The notes under the pieces are model-generated. The model ran no database searches. It had not been told where the DNA came from and was given only the letters and a program-made list of their open reading frames with translations. Shown in pieces: positions 6,675 to 14,400 of a DNA stretch of 37,466 bases. Position numbers and translations under genes: made by a program. This DNA comes from a virus: the IMG/VR virus record IMGVR_UViG_3300046740_000346, positions 1-37,466 of that record. The stretch is one strand, 5' to 3'. Numbering within the stretch: position 1 is the first letter of the stretch; each line of letters opens with the position of its first letter.

Positions 6675-7138
6675 GACAACGCCTCCAGCTCACGCGCCAG
6701 GGCGGCCCGGTACATCGTCCGAACCGCAGGCGTGAGGCGCTCGCCCCCCAGCTCTGCCCGATACAGCCGCCATGCCCAGGCCTTCGGGTCACGCGGGCCG
6801 ACCATTGCCTGCGTCAAGCCCTCTAGACGCGCCTGTACGGCCCGAACGCGCTCGGGGTGGGGGGTCGGTGGGGGCAGGCGCCTTGCGCTCGTCTCAGGCA
6901 CCCGCATGCACGCGGCCTTGAACTGCAACACGTTGGGCACGTTGTCGGGGGGCAGGTTCTGCAACCCATAGGCGATGCCGGCCGGGCTGACGCCTGACAG
7001 CTCGTGTGCCCAATGCGCCTTGACTTGCCCGATGTTCTGCCCCCGATACGTCGCATCGACACGCGAGGCGCCATACACGAGCAACAGTTTCGCGAACACG
7101 GCCTCGACCGTGTCAGGGATGGCGTCGCGCCCGGTCAT
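6671..7138 (-). CDS. Putative helicase-loader-like replication protein
   Basis: The 155-residue protein precedes the DUF1376 gene and overlaps it in ATGA. The segment VDATYRGQNIGQVKAHWAHELSGVSP, then GLQNLPPDNVPNVLQFKAACM, follows the pattern (W..EL.G.....I..GL....... PNVLQF...C) of lambda P-like replication proteins of Burkholderia-type phages. The C-terminal half is Pro/Arg-rich, then helical. No AAA+ motif is visible, as expected for P-like loaders. The role in loading host DnaB is inferred. Confidence 0.6.
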   Translation of the reverse strand: MTGRDAIPDTVEAVFAKLLLVYGASRVDATYRGQNIGQVKAHWAHELSGVSPAGIAYGLQNLPPDNVPNVLQFKAACMRVPETSARRLPPPTPHPERVRAVQARLEGLTQAMVGPRDPKAWAWRLYRAELGGERLTPAVRTMYRAALARELEALS

Positions 7139-7150
7139 CGCGCGCTCGGG

Positions 7151-7384
7151 TCAGGGCAACTCAGTGAGGGCGTCGATGTCGGCATCGACCGGGTTCGCTG
7201 TCTTGCGACGCTGCGCGACATGCATTCGCAACAGGGCGGCCAGGATGGCGTCGCACACGCGCCGGCTCGTCAAGTTGCCCTCGTCGTCGACAGCCCAATT
7301 GCTGATCGCATGCGGGGTCATGTCGAGCCACTTGGCGGCGTGCTTGATCCCCCCCAGACGGTTCAATGCTTCGTTGCGATTCAT
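7151..7384 (-). CDS. Cro/CI-like HTH regulator
   Basis: The 77-residue protein starts MNRNEALNRLGGIKHAAKWLDMT and continues PHAISNWAVDDEGNL, a short helix-turn-helix of the Cro type (residues about 8-35) in which the recognition helix carries HAISNW. The ATG at 7384 follows GGAG. It is the first gene of the leftward operon leading to replication and Q-like genes, as Cro is in lambda. No CI-type gene faces it on the other side of the divide. The preceding in-frame codons up to 7546 are non-coding promoter DNA. Confidence 0.72.
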   Translation of the reverse strand: MNRNEALNRLGGIKHAAKWLDMTPHAISNWAVDDEGNLTSRRVCDAILAALLRMHVAQRRKTANPVDADIDALTELP

Positions 7385-7452
7385 GGTTGCCGTCTCCGTT
7401 TGTTGTCGTTCGGGGCCGCCATCGTGAACCCGTTTTAACGCGACTGCAACAC

Positions 7453-7467
7453 TAACGCTTTGCGTAT
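7453..7467. promoter_or_regulatory. TAACG-N5-CGTAT operator-like site
   Basis: This imperfect copy (8 of 10 arm bases) of the TAACG-N5-CGTTA palindrome is preceded by AC, as in the sites at 17894 and 18525 (ACTAACG). It covers the start of the -10 candidate TATATC, about the same offset as in those promoters, which would allow repression by occlusion. Confidence 0.4.
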
Positions 7468-7502
7468 ATCGCCGTGTGAGACGGAATGACGCCAACACCG
7501 CA

Positions 7503-7546
7503 CCAAATGACACGCGAGGCAATACCTGCGGCAAGCGAGATGCCAT
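7503..7546 (+). promoter_or_regulatory. CCAAATGACAC motif with candidate rightward promoter
   Basis: The 11-mer (7503-7513) is followed after 4 bases by GGCAAT (7518-7523), 17 bases and TGCCAT (7541-7546). The boxes are poor, as expected of an activator-dependent promoter, and the geometry equals that at the late promoter (2082-2039). Confidence 0.33.
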
Positions 7547-7551
7547 TGATA

Positions 7552-7582
7552 GTCATACACGTATGACATGTGACACCACATG
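7552..7582. promoter_or_regulatory. Two abutting inverted repeats
   Basis: GTCATAC-AC-GTATGAC (7552-7567) has perfect 7-base arms. CATGTG-ACAC-CACATG (7567-7582) has perfect 6-base arms. They look like protein-binding sites in the leader of the rightward operon. Single GTCATAC half-sites recur at 10242-10248 and (reversed) 13594-13600. Confidence 0.5.
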
Positions 7583-7670
7583 TCCTAAACCTATGCCTGA
7601 CGAGGCCTGTGCCTATCCACACACCCGGCAGGGATTGCGATGCAATGCACCCCCACACACGCAAAACGCC

Positions 7671-7964
7671 ATGTACCCCGACACCCCAGACAACCCCATG
7701 GTTCGAGGCGCGCAAGACGAACTCGAACGTCGCCACGCTAACGCCGAGCGTGAGGGACACGCCTATACATTGTTCGTCGACGAATTCCTCGATGCATGCA
7801 TCAATGGCCTGTGCGCCCGGCTGTCGTATGGCGACGGCGAGGCCCCCTTGTCGACCATCCTGCGCGACTTGCTCGACGACGACGTGACGGCCCGCTATCT
7901 CGCCGCCCGCTACGCCGAACGACAGCTCGCCGAATACATCGAACAAGGGGCGTTCGATGCATGA
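7671..7964 (+). CDS. Hypothetical acidic helical protein
   Basis: This is the first gene of the rightward recombination operon. From the ATG at 7671 (MYPDTPDNP) it gives 97 residues; alternative starts at 7593 or 7699 cannot be ruled out since none has a clear ribosome site. The body (LERRHANAEREGHAYTLFVDEF, ILRDLLDDDVTARYLAARYAE) is acidic and helical. It overlaps the next gene by 8 bases. I do not recognise the family. Confidence 0.55.
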   Translation: MYPDTPDNPMVRGAQDELERRHANAEREGHAYTLFVDEFLDACINGLCARLSYGDGEAPLSTILRDLLDDDVTARYLAARYAERQLAEYIEQGAFDA

Positions 7965-8169
7965 TCCAGACGACCCCTACACCGCGCCCGAACTCGACGA
8001 GGATTTGCGCTTGATCGCCCGCGCCATCGAGCTATATCCACACGACGACTATCTGCAAAACCAGTGGCTTCGCGCTGTCTGCGTCGTCCGTGCGACGGCC
8101 CGTGGATGGTTGCTCGATACACCCGTCGTTCGCATCCATGGCGGCGGCCCCATCAGGGGCGGCGAATGA
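7957..8169 (+). CDS. Hypothetical small protein
   Basis: The 70-residue product (MHDPDDPYTAPELDEDLRLI...) has an acidic N-terminus and a helix NQWLRAVCVVRATARGWLL. It overlaps both neighbours, ending in ATGA with the exonuclease gene. A role with the recombination pair is possible only by context. Confidence 0.58.
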   Translation: MHDPDDPYTAPELDEDLRLIARAIELYPHDDYLQNQWLRAVCVVRATARGWLLDTPVVRIHGGGPIRGGE

Positions 8170-8999
8170 CACTCGTGTACGACATGCCCTCAGACCTCTA
8201 CCGTGAGGCGACCGGCCTATCGCACAGCGAAGCAAAGCTCATGCGAACGAAGACGCCGCACCATTTGCATATGAGGCGTTTGCACCCATCGCATGACCTG
8301 CGCAAGCAAACCCCACAAATGATGCTCGGCACGGCCTTGCACACGCTCGCCCTCGAACCCGCCGCCTTCGAACAACGCTATTGCACCGACCTCGACGAAA
8401 ACCGCAACAGCAAGGCTTATCGCGAGTTCGCTCGCGCATGTGCGAACGCCGGCCTGACACCCTTGTCAGACGACGACCGCGAACGCGTGTTTGCCATGCG
8501 TGATTCGCTGATGTCGCACCCCGAAATAGCCGCCTCGCTCACGGGCGGGCGCAGCGAGGTATCAGGATGGTTTACCGACCCGGCCTCGGGCGTGTTGTGC
8601 AAGTATCGGGCGGACTACGTCAAGCCCATACGCATCGAGCGCGCGTGCTTGCTCGTCGATGTCAAGACAACGGCCGACGCGTCGCTCGATGCGTTCTCAC
8701 GCTCGATTGCAGCGTTCGGTTATCACACCCAATGCGATTGGTATGTGAACGGGCACGCGCTCGCCGCTAACCTCGAATGCGAGGGGATGTTGTTCGTCGT
8801 CGTCGAGACTGAATTCCCCTATGCCTGCGCGGCCTACACGCTCGACACCGACTCGCTGGCCCAGGCCGCCCGCTTGAACGCCCGCGTTCGCGCGGCCTAT
8901 CGCGATTGCATGGCCTCGGGCATCTGGCCCGGGTATGGCGACGCTGTACAGGAAATTGGCCTACCCCGTTGGGCCTACACCCAGGAGAAAACCGAATGA
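8166..8999 (+). CDS. RecE-like exonuclease (PD-(D/E)XK, DUF3799 type)
   Basis: The 277-residue protein corresponds to the nuclease domain of RecE/YqaJ-like 5'-3' double-strand exonucleases that resect DNA ends for the annealing protein encoded next. Family marks are the SHSEAKLMRTKTPHHL start, GTALHTLALEP with His59, Glu131, Asp150 in YRADYV, and Asp165-x-Lys167 in LVDVKTTAD, followed by YHTQCDWYV. The ATG overlaps the previous stop (ATGA), and its own stop overlaps the start of bet, so the two partners are translationally coupled. The frame continues upstream but the coupled start is clearly better. Confidence 0.88.
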   Translation: MTLVYDMPSDLYREATGLSHSEAKLMRTKTPHHLHMRRLHPSHDLRKQTPQMMLGTALHTLALEPAAFEQRYCTDLDENRNSKAYREFARACANAGLTPLSDDDRERVFAMRDSLMSHPEIAASLTGGRSEVSGWFTDPASGVLCKYRADYVKPIRIERACLLVDVKTTADASLDAFSRSIAAFGYHTQCDWYVNGHALAANLECEGMLFVVVETEFPYACAAYTLDTDSLAQAARLNARVRAAYRDCMASGIWPGYGDAVQEIGLPRWAYTQEKTE

Positions 9000-9853
9000 C
9001 CGATACCGCACAAACGCCGCGCTCGATTGCGCTCGCCGCCCGCCCGCCCGGCCTCGTCGAGCGCACCGCCGCCCGCGTCGGCGTCGACCCCGACAAGTTG
9101 CTCGCGACATTGAAGGCGACGGCGTTTCGCACGGGCACCGACAAGACGGTTTCGAACGAACAGATGCTCGCGCTTTTGGCTGTCGCCGAGCGGCATAACC
9201 TCGACCCGTTCACAAAGGAGATTTACGCCTATCCCGACAAGGGCGGGGGCATCGTGCCCGTCATCGGCGTCGATGGATGGATTCGCAAGGCAAACGAGCA
9301 TCCCGAGTTCGACGGATGGGGGTACGAATACGACCCCAAAGAACAGGCCGGGACATGCACGATTTATCGCAAAGACAGAACGCACCCGACGGCGATAACC
9401 GAATACGTCGCCGAGTGTCGGCGCGATACCCCGCCATGGAAACAGTCGCCGCGCCGCATGATCCGCAATCGCGCGATTGCGCAGTGTGTGCGCCTCGCGT
9501 TCGGCTTCGCCGGCATTCATGACGACGATGAGGCGCAATCCATTGTCGAGGGCGAGCGGCCCGCATCTGCGGCCTCGCGTGTGCGAGCTGCACTCAACCC
9601 CCAGGCCGCGGCGCCTGCGCCCTTGTCGGCGTTCGACACGATTGACATGGAGACCGGCGAGACAGCCCCGCCCCCGTTCGGTGACAACCCGCGCCCGCTG
9701 TTCGTCTACATCGGCGAGCTGTCGGCATGCGATGACGCCGAGGCCGCCGCACTCGTGCTCGACCACGCACGAACCGCGCTCGACGCGAATGACTTTGAAG
9801 TTTTGGCGGGCGCATACCGTGCCCGATTTACCCCCCAGGAGAACGAAGAATGA
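8996..9853 (+). CDS. bet: Single-strand annealing recombinase, Red-beta/Bet family
   Basis: This 285-residue protein anneals complementary single strands produced by the adjacent exonuclease. The Bet core is clear: LLATLKATAFRTG, SNEQMLALLAVAERHNLDP, FTKEIYAYPDKGGGIVPVIG, VDGWIRKANEHPEFDGW, and later PRRMIRNRAIAQCVRLAFGF. The C-terminal 85 residues are Ala/Pro-rich with a small helical end and are not conserved in my memory of the family. The ATG at 8996 follows AGGAG and overlaps the exonuclease stop. This Red-type pair suggests genome circularisation and recombination-dependent replication. Confidence 0.92.
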   Translation: MTDTAQTPRSIALAARPPGLVERTAARVGVDPDKLLATLKATAFRTGTDKTVSNEQMLALLAVAERHNLDPFTKEIYAYPDKGGGIVPVIGVDGWIRKANEHPEFDGWGYEYDPKEQAGTCTIYRKDRTHPTAITEYVAECRRDTPPWKQSPRRMIRNRAIAQCVRLAFGFAGIHDDDEAQSIVEGERPASAASRVRAALNPQAAAPAPLSAFDTIDMETGETAPPPFGDNPRPLFVYIGELSACDDAEAAALVLDHARTALDANDFEVLAGAYRARFTPQENEE

Positions 9854-10071
9854 CAACCGACACACGCATCTATCTTGTTAGCAAAGTCGACGGTACGGGC
9901 GCCCGGCTCGTGCGGGCTTCGCACAAGTTCGGCGCACACCGACACGTCACGTTGAGCGAATACGACACCCGCCTTGCGACGCAATCCGACCTCGTCGAGT
10001 TGCTCGCCGCGGGGGTCAAGGTCGAGAACGCGAAAGCCGACCCGGACACCGCCGACCTATTTGATGCATAG
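9850..10071 (+). CDS. Hypothetical small protein
   Basis: The 73-residue product overlaps the end of bet (ATGA), with AGGAG close upstream. It has a beta-rich front (TRIYLVSKVDGTGARLVRAS) and an acidic end. The pattern of a short protein beginning IYLV... and carrying R(A/T)...A..HV is common next to phage recombination genes, but I cannot name a function. Confidence 0.6.
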   Translation: MTTDTRIYLVSKVDGTGARLVRASHKFGAHRHVTLSEYDTRLATQSDLVELLAAGVKVENAKADPDTADLFDA

Positions 10072-10137
10072 CACAAATTAGGCAGTAGAAACCCGCATAT
10101 CGCCCCGAAAATTCACCATTTGCGTGCATTACCTACG

Positions 10138-10148
10138 TCAAATGACAC
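10138..10148 (+). promoter_or_regulatory. Variant copy of the CCRAATGACAC motif
   Basis: TCAAATGACAC differs from the consensus at its first base. It lies in the non-coding stretch 10072-10263, 29 bases before the -35 of the promoter at 10178, unlike the 4-base spacing of the other copies. Confidence 0.3.
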
Positions 10149-10177
10149 TTACCCTACTGCCGGGTATGGTTTACAGG

Positions 10178-10206
10178 TTGACGGGCGATAGGCGCGCGTT
10201 TGCAAT
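10178..10206 (+). promoter_or_regulatory. Candidate promoter for the 448-residue gene
   Basis: TTGACG (10178-10183) is followed after exactly 17 bases by TGCAAT (10201-10206), 5/6 and 4/6 matches to consensus. A GGGC-TTCG-GCCC hairpin (about 10228-10239) and a GTCATAC half-site lie between it and the ATG at 10264. Confidence 0.5.
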
Positions 10207-10263
10207 GCGAGGCGTTAGCTTACTTTCGGGCTTCGGCCCATGTCATACAGCGAGGGTTAAAGC

Positions 10264-11610
10264 ATGGGCACACGCAAGCCGGTTTTAAACGCGACGGGTT
10301 CGCCCGCCTCAAATTGGAATGCTGCCGATTACCTGCGCGTCGTCTGCGCCATGATCCCTCTTCAAGACAAGGGCATGCACCGACGAGACGCCATGAATCT
10401 TGCGCAACGCCTACTCCCCCCGGACAAGCAACGCCCCGAAAGCAAGCTAAAACGCAACCTCGTCGCCGACCTCTACACCAAAGCCCGCGACGCCGCGGCA
10501 AAAATGACCCCCGAGGCCCGCGCGAAACTCGTCGCGAAGATGCCCCCCGAACTCGCCGCCGAGCTGGCGGCGACCAGCAAACCAGGCACGAAAGCCGGCC
10601 CGAGAAAACTCCCGCAACTCGCACAAATTCCCCCCCGTGAGGTACGCAAGGCCGCGAACGGGTCGATGAGGCCGGTTCATACCATCCACCACACCGAAAC
10701 CGAACTCGCCCTGATCGCGCGCCGGGTTGCACATTTTCAAATCGATTTGAAGGACACGCGCGCCCTGTCGCGCCTGTTCAAGGTAGCCCAGGCCATCGAG
10801 CTGCCCCCCGAGCGGCATCGCGGCGACGGGAGCATCGGCGCCGGCATGAGACAGATACGTCTTAACCTCGTGCGGGTGCATGGCCTGTGCGAACTACTCG
10901 CCGCCTACCCATTCGACCCGAACCGCCGCACCTACATCGCACCCAGCGAGGCCGAACCCGCCGACCCGCACAATTTCGCCGCCGAGGCCGAACCGGCCCA
11001 GGAGGCCGCCGCGCCCATTCCTGCGCCTACCCCCGCACCGCTCCCGCGTTCGAGTCTCTCAGACCCGATTAGGGCGTTCGGCGACGCTTTCGCGCAGAGC
11101 ATGCATACCCTGTTGCACGCCATGACGCATGAGATGATGAGCGAGCTGGAATTGCGCGTGTCGCAAATGTCTGAGCGTTTGATGCAACGCACGGTCGAGA
11201 CGCTGTCGCAGGGTATCGGCCCGCTCGTTCATTCCGCGCTCGAACGCGAACTCGGGTCAGGCATCTCGGCGCCGGCCGCCGACGACGTGCCGATGACGCT
11301 TCCCGATGGCGCCGCACTCCCCAAAGCATTGCAACTCGATGTCGTCGGCCTGATCGGTCATCAGGTCTCGGAGGTCAAGGCGCAGCTCAACGGGTACGCC
11401 GCGGGGATGCGCTTCATTGATGCCGACCGGGTCGATAGCTGGACACCGCGGCAAACGGTCATTCTGAATACGAAATTCATCTCGCATAACGCCGAGGGCA
11501 AATGCCGCAAAGCGGGCGTTAAACCGATTCGAGTTCAAGGGGGGGCGGGGGCCATCCTGAACGCGATTAGGACACTCTGCGAGAACGAGGGAATTTCGCT
11601 ACCTCACTAG
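10264..11610 (+). CDS. Unknown 448-residue protein, possible regulator
   Basis: I cannot name this gene. The N-terminal 80 residues (NWNAADYLRVVCAMIPLQDKG, then AMNLAQRLLPPDKQR) look like a compact helical domain that recurs in uncharacterised Burkholderia phage proteins. A basic Ala/Lys region, a Pro/Ala/Glu-rich linker (about 225-260), a likely coiled coil (MMSELELRVSQMSERLMQRT) and a conserved-looking end (WTPRQTVILNTKF, then KAGVKPIRVQGGAGAIL) follow. It has its own promoter and leader between the recombination operon and xis, and a strong hairpin after it. Position and architecture fit a DNA-binding regulator, possibly the missing lysogeny repressor, but this is a guess. Confidence 0.6.
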   Translation: MGTRKPVLNATGSPASNWNAADYLRVVCAMIPLQDKGMHRRDAMNLAQRLLPPDKQRPESKLKRNLVADLYTKARDAAAKMTPEARAKLVAKMPPELAAELAATSKPGTKAGPRKLPQLAQIPPREVRKAANGSMRPVHTIHHTETELALIARRVAHFQIDLKDTRALSRLFKVAQAIELPPERHRGDGSIGAGMRQIRLNLVRVHGLCELLAAYPFDPNRRTYIAPSEAEPADPHNFAAEAEPAQEAAAPIPAPTPAPLPRSSLSDPIRAFGDAFAQSMHTLLHAMTHEMMSELELRVSQMSERLMQRTVETLSQGIGPLVHSALERELGSGISAPAADDVPMTLPDGAALPKALQLDVVGLIGHQVSEVKAQLNGYAAGMRFIDADRVDSWTPRQTVILNTKFISHNAEGKCRKAGVKPIRVQGGAGAILNAIRTLCENEGISLPH

Positions 11611-11621
11611 GCACGAGAAAC

Positions 11622-11663
11622 CCCCGCGACGGCCGCAACGTTCGGCCCGTCGCCCGGGGGTTG
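11622..11663 (+). terminator. Strong hairpin after the 448-residue gene
   Basis: A long GC-rich inverted repeat (AACCCCCG ... CGACGG / CCGTCG ... CGGGGGTT) starts about 12 bases after the stop codon. No long T-tract follows on the plus strand, so it may be a factor-assisted terminator or an RNA-stabilising stem. Confidence 0.6.
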
Positions 11664-11765
11664 CCGATGCTTTCCAAGACAAGGAAGGGAAGGGCGTCTC
11701 AGGAATGAGGCGAGGGGCGCAGCTTTGCATGCGCCGTGTATAAAAAACGATTCGGAGTTTCGGTT

Positions 11766-12020
11766 ATGGCAACACACAAGGAACGTTCGACGACGCCGCC
11801 CCGCGTTGTTGACACACGCACACTCGACGACGATGCACACATTCGCATCGACACGGTTTCGCGAGAGACGGGATTGCAACCGGGCACGATTCGCAACCGG
11901 ATTTCGCACCTTCCGCCGACGTTCCCCCCGCCCGTTCAAAAGGACGGGCCCGGCCCGAATTACTGGCGCCTGGGTGACATCCGCGAATATCTGCGCAACG
12001 ACCGCGGGCGCAAGAAGTAA
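11766..12020 (+). CDS. xis: Excisionase / AlpA-like DNA-binding protein
   Basis: The 84-residue protein has a MerR-type winged helix of the kind used by excisionases: IRIDTVSRETGLQPGTIRNRIS as the helix-turn-helix, PPTFPPPVQKDGPG wing, and YWRLGDIREYLRNDRGRKK as the final helix with basic tail. The ATG at 11766 follows GGAG; an upstream in-frame ATG lacks a ribosome site. It faces the integrase gene across a shared terminator and would direct excision or act as regulator of int. Confidence 0.75.
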   Translation: MATHKERSTTPPRVVDTRTLDDDAHIRIDTVSRETGLQPGTIRNRISHLPPTFPPPVQKDGPGPNYWRLGDIREYLRNDRGRKK

Positions 12021-12038
12021 AGCGACGCACCAAAGGAA

Positions 12039-12060
12039 AAGGGCCGCGGTTGCGGCCCTT
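12039..12060. terminator. Hairpin between convergent xis and int
   Basis: A perfect nine-pair stem (AAGGGCCGC, loop GGTT, GCGGCCCTT) lies between the xis stop (12020) and the int stop (12111). The plus strand has an A-rich stretch before it, giving U-residues for leftward transcripts from int, so it probably works mainly as the int terminator. Confidence 0.72.
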
Positions 12061-12110
12061 CCCTTCACGTCGTAACTACCTAGCCCCACGGTGCAGTGGG
12101 CGCCCCTATC

Positions 12111-13499
12111 TTACGCCGCCAGGGCGAGCTGCGGTTGCGTCAGGGTGTCGAGGTAGTCGGCCCAGGCTTGCACGGCCGCTGCGCGCTTCTTGAACGACTT
12201 GGCGCGAGCGTATGACTGACCCAGGCCGCCGTCTTCGTTCAGGTCGTCGCCGTCGCGGCCCTTTGCGCGCTTGTGAGCGAGTGCGCGTTCGAGAACGATA
12301 GGCGACAAGTCGAGTTCGTCTTCGCCGACCGTGCGGGCCATGGCGCGGAAACCGTGTGCGCAATGCTTGTCTTTGAAGCCCATACGAATCAACGCGGCGC
12401 CCATGGCATCGCGGTTAATGTGTTTGCCCGTGCCCTCTCGCAACGACGGGAACACCCATTCCGAATCCGGGAACGCGGCGAATTGAGCGCGCAACATGGC
12501 GACGGTTTGCGTTGCCAAAAACACCATATGGTCGGGCGCTTTGCCGGCGAGCTTCTTAACCGTCTTGCCCTTCATTTCGCCGCCCGGGATAACCCACACG
12601 CCAGCGTCGAGGTCAAACGCGTCTTTGCGGGCCGACGAGATATTCGCGGGGCGTTGAAACGTCAGGGCACCCAGGAGCAACGCATTGCGCACGGTAACCG
12701 GGCCGCCCTGGCGGCGATGCCATCCCTTGATAGCGCGCATGAGTTTCTGCGCGTCATCGCCGGTTTCCATGGCGGGGCGTTCCGTCGTGAAAGTCGTGGC
12801 GAATAAATCGGGATCTTCAAACACGGGGTTAATTTGAATGAGCTTGAGCGGGGGCTTGATCGCATACGCGAAAACGTGACGGCAGAAACGGCGAAGTTTC
12901 TTCAACATTTGCATATGACCGGCCGCGGTCAATTGCTTATCGAGGGTGTGAATATGGTCGACGGTCACGTCGCCGATAAACAGGTCGCCGAATGCGGGGT
13001 AAGCATATTTTTCGAGCGTGTTCTCAATTTCGAGAACGTACGACGGCGCGAGTTGACCGCGACGCTTTTCGATCATCTGCAACGCAATATCTTTGAACGA
13101 GTTAACCGGGGAGAGGTTTGCTTTCGCGCGCTCCTGGGCGGCGGCGTGTGCGGCCTGGGCGGCGAGTTGCTTCGCGCGCTCGACCTCACGGGCGGCGGCG
13201 GGGCATTGCTTGGCGGCGATGAGGACGCGGGCTTTGTCGGCCAGGGCGCGAGCGTCGGCGATGCCGACAGCAGGGAACGCACCGAACGACAGGCGGTTGC
13301 GCTCGCCGGTAACCGGCGACTTGAAATTGAACCGCCATTGATACGGGGTAGCGGGGGTGTCGCCGTTTGCCTTCGGCGTGTGGTTCGCCTCGATGTACAG
13401 GCCGGCGCCGTCGGTGATGACGTATTTCAGGACGGGGGCGCGCTTTGCTTTGCTGCCCGTAATGACGTTGTCGGTCTTGATTGCGTAGCGTGCGGTCAT
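12111..13499 (-). CDS. int: Tyrosine integrase, P4-like
   Basis: The 462-residue integrase catalyses attP-attB recombination. The N-terminal part (GAGLYIEANH, then YQWRFNFKSPVTGERNRLSFGAFPAVGIADARA) is the arm-binding DUF4102-type domain of P4-like integrases. The catalytic residues are visible: Arg283 (FQRPANI), Lys310 (GGEMKGK), His382 and Arg385 (HGFRAMART), His409 (ALAHKRA) and Tyr430 (QSYARAKSF). The start at 13499 follows CTAGGAGATTCTGCA, with AGGAG at good spacing. P4-like enzymes usually use tRNA 3' ends as attB, but no tRNA-like core was found here. Confidence 0.93.
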   Translation of the reverse strand: MTARYAIKTDNVITGSKAKRAPVLKYVITDGAGLYIEANHTPKANGDTPATPYQWRFNFKSPVTGERNRLSFGAFPAVGIADARALADKARVLIAAKQCPAAAREVERAKQLAAQAAHAAAQERAKANLSPVNSFKDIALQMIEKRRGQLAPSYVLEIENTLEKYAYPAFGDLFIGDVTVDHIHTLDKQLTAAGHMQMLKKLRRFCRHVFAYAIKPPLKLIQINPVFEDPDLFATTFTTERPAMETGDDAQKLMRAIKGWHRRQGGPVTVRNALLLGALTFQRPANISSARKDAFDLDAGVWVIPGGEMKGKTVKKLAGKAPDHMVFLATQTVAMLRAQFAAFPDSEWVFPSLREGTGKHINRDAMGAALIRMGFKDKHCAHGFRAMARTVGEDELDLSPIVLERALAHKRAKGRDGDDLNEDGGLGQSYARAKSFKKRAAAVQAWADYLDTLTQPQLALAA

Positions 13500-13762
13500 T
13501 GCAGAATCTCCTAGGGGGTTAACGTTTAACGTGAGCCCCGATTCTGCATGGTGTTTCGCTTGGTGTAAACGGGTCGTGACATGACGGGCGGCCGTATGAC
13601 ACCCGATGTCACCTATGTGTGACTTTCCCCTGTTGAATCAACGAGTTAACGTCATCCTGCGATGACTTCCGATGTCATTCGGAGGCCGAAAAACGTTAGG
13701 CAACATCCAGCGCGAGGATGGCGGGTCGAGCTGCTAAGTAGTTGATTCGCATACGATTTTCG
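13500..13762. promoter_or_regulatory. Region upstream of int: operator-like sites and repeats
   Basis: This non-coding stretch of about 260 bases contains operator-like sites TAACG-N5-CGTGA (13520-13534) and, on the minus strand, TAACG-N5-CGTAT (13765-13751). It also has a CCGAATGACAT variant (13682-13672) and one copy of a 24-base repeat (13547-13570). The other copy of that repeat (13790-13813) lies inside the end of the next gene. Integrase arm sites and attP are expected in such a place, but no core could be assigned. Confidence 0.5.
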
Positions 13763-14005
13763 TTAGTCTGCACCATGGCCCGAGGCGGTCATGGTGTTTT
13801 GTGTGGTGTAAATCACGGGCGCTTCGCTTTCATGCGTCGGCCGCCACCGATGGGCAACCCCCCAGCGCATCGCCCGTTTTATGAACCCCTCGGGGTCACC
13901 CCGTCTCGCGATTGTCTCGAAGAGGTCGAGGGGTAGGCGCAGCTCGACCCGAACCATCCCCCCGAGGCGACGCTTGAGGGCGCGGGCGCGCTGTCTGAGC
14001 TTCAT
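13763..14005 (-). CDS. Ribbon-helix-helix-like small protein
   Basis: The 80-residue product starts at an ATG overlapping the previous stop (ATGA). The centre, MVRVELRLPLDLFETIARRG then GFIKRAMRWGV, fits a ribbon-helix-helix fold (beta strand followed by two helices), and the N-terminus is very basic. It may be a DNA-binding regulator, for example of int, which lies next downstream. It is the last gene of the leftward accessory operon. Confidence 0.55.
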   Translation of the reverse strand: MKLRQRARALKRRLGGMVRVELRLPLDLFETIARRGDPEGFIKRAMRWGVAHRWRPTHESEAPVIYTTQNTMTASGHGAD

Positions 14006-14400
14006 AGGGGCAACGGCCCGGCCTGGGCATTGCCGACCATCCAAGACGGGGGCAGGGGCACGGCGACGCCCACGGGGCGCCATAGGTGCAAACAGAATTC
14101 GTGATTGTTGACCCAGGTCGAGCGGGGCGGGTGCAATTGCATAACTGCGTCTTCGGCATCCCAAAACAAACCCTTAACCAGACACATTTCAGCCCACACC
14201 GGGCAACGGTCGGGGTAACTGACACTGACGTGTTCCCACTCGCGATCAATGTCCAGCTCGCCCCCGCTGGAGATAACCCGCAACGGCATGTCGCGACGGT
14301 AGCGGTTGGGGATCACGAACAGCCCGTAATTGCCCATCGCATCGCCCGTGCCCATCGGCCCGCGCCGCACCCGGTATTGATTGGGGGCATGGAATGTCAT
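14002..14400 (-). CDS. DUF7694-like conserved phage protein
   Basis: The 132-residue protein has the features of a widespread phage family: NYGLFVIPNRYRRDMPLRVI, then EWEHVSVSYPDRCPVWAEMC, then FWDAEDAVMQLHPP and NNHEFCLHLWRP. The many conserved aromatics with Cys and His suggest a compact enzyme-like or binding fold. The function is unknown. It is coupled by ATGA to both neighbours. Confidence 0.68.
   Translation of the reverse strand: MTFHAPNQYRVRRGPMGTGDAMGNYGLFVIPNRYRRDMPLRVISSGGELDIDREWEHVSVSYPDRCPVWAEMCLVKGLFWDAEDAVMQLHPPRSTWVNNHEFCLHLWRPVGVAVPLPPSWMVGNAQAGPLPL

Larger units (their letters stand above)
7385..7592. promoter_or_regulatory. Divergent early control region
   Basis: About 200 bases separate the Cro-like gene from the rightward operon. 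It holds an operator-like site TAACGCTTTGCGTAT (7453-7467) overlapping a rightward -10 candidate TATATC (7465-7470), the 11-mer CCAAATGACAC (7503-7513), and two abutting inverted repeats (7552-7582). I found no convincing -35/-10 pair for the leftward promoter by eye, though transcription of cro must start here. Confidence 0.6.

Noticed and set aside
7739-7753. TAACG-N5-CGTGA match
   Set aside because: It is inside a coding region and at the chance level for weaker matches in GC-rich DNA.
8975-9865. 296-residue minus-strand frame over bet
   Set aside because: Opposite strand of an unmistakable Bet protein.
12273-12806. 177-residue plus-strand frame over int
   Set aside because: Opposite strand of integrase; no start signals or family features.
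13500-13762. tRNA or tRNA 3' end as attP core
   Set aside because: No T-arm/acceptor-like sequence was seen; the region has only repeats and operator-like sites.
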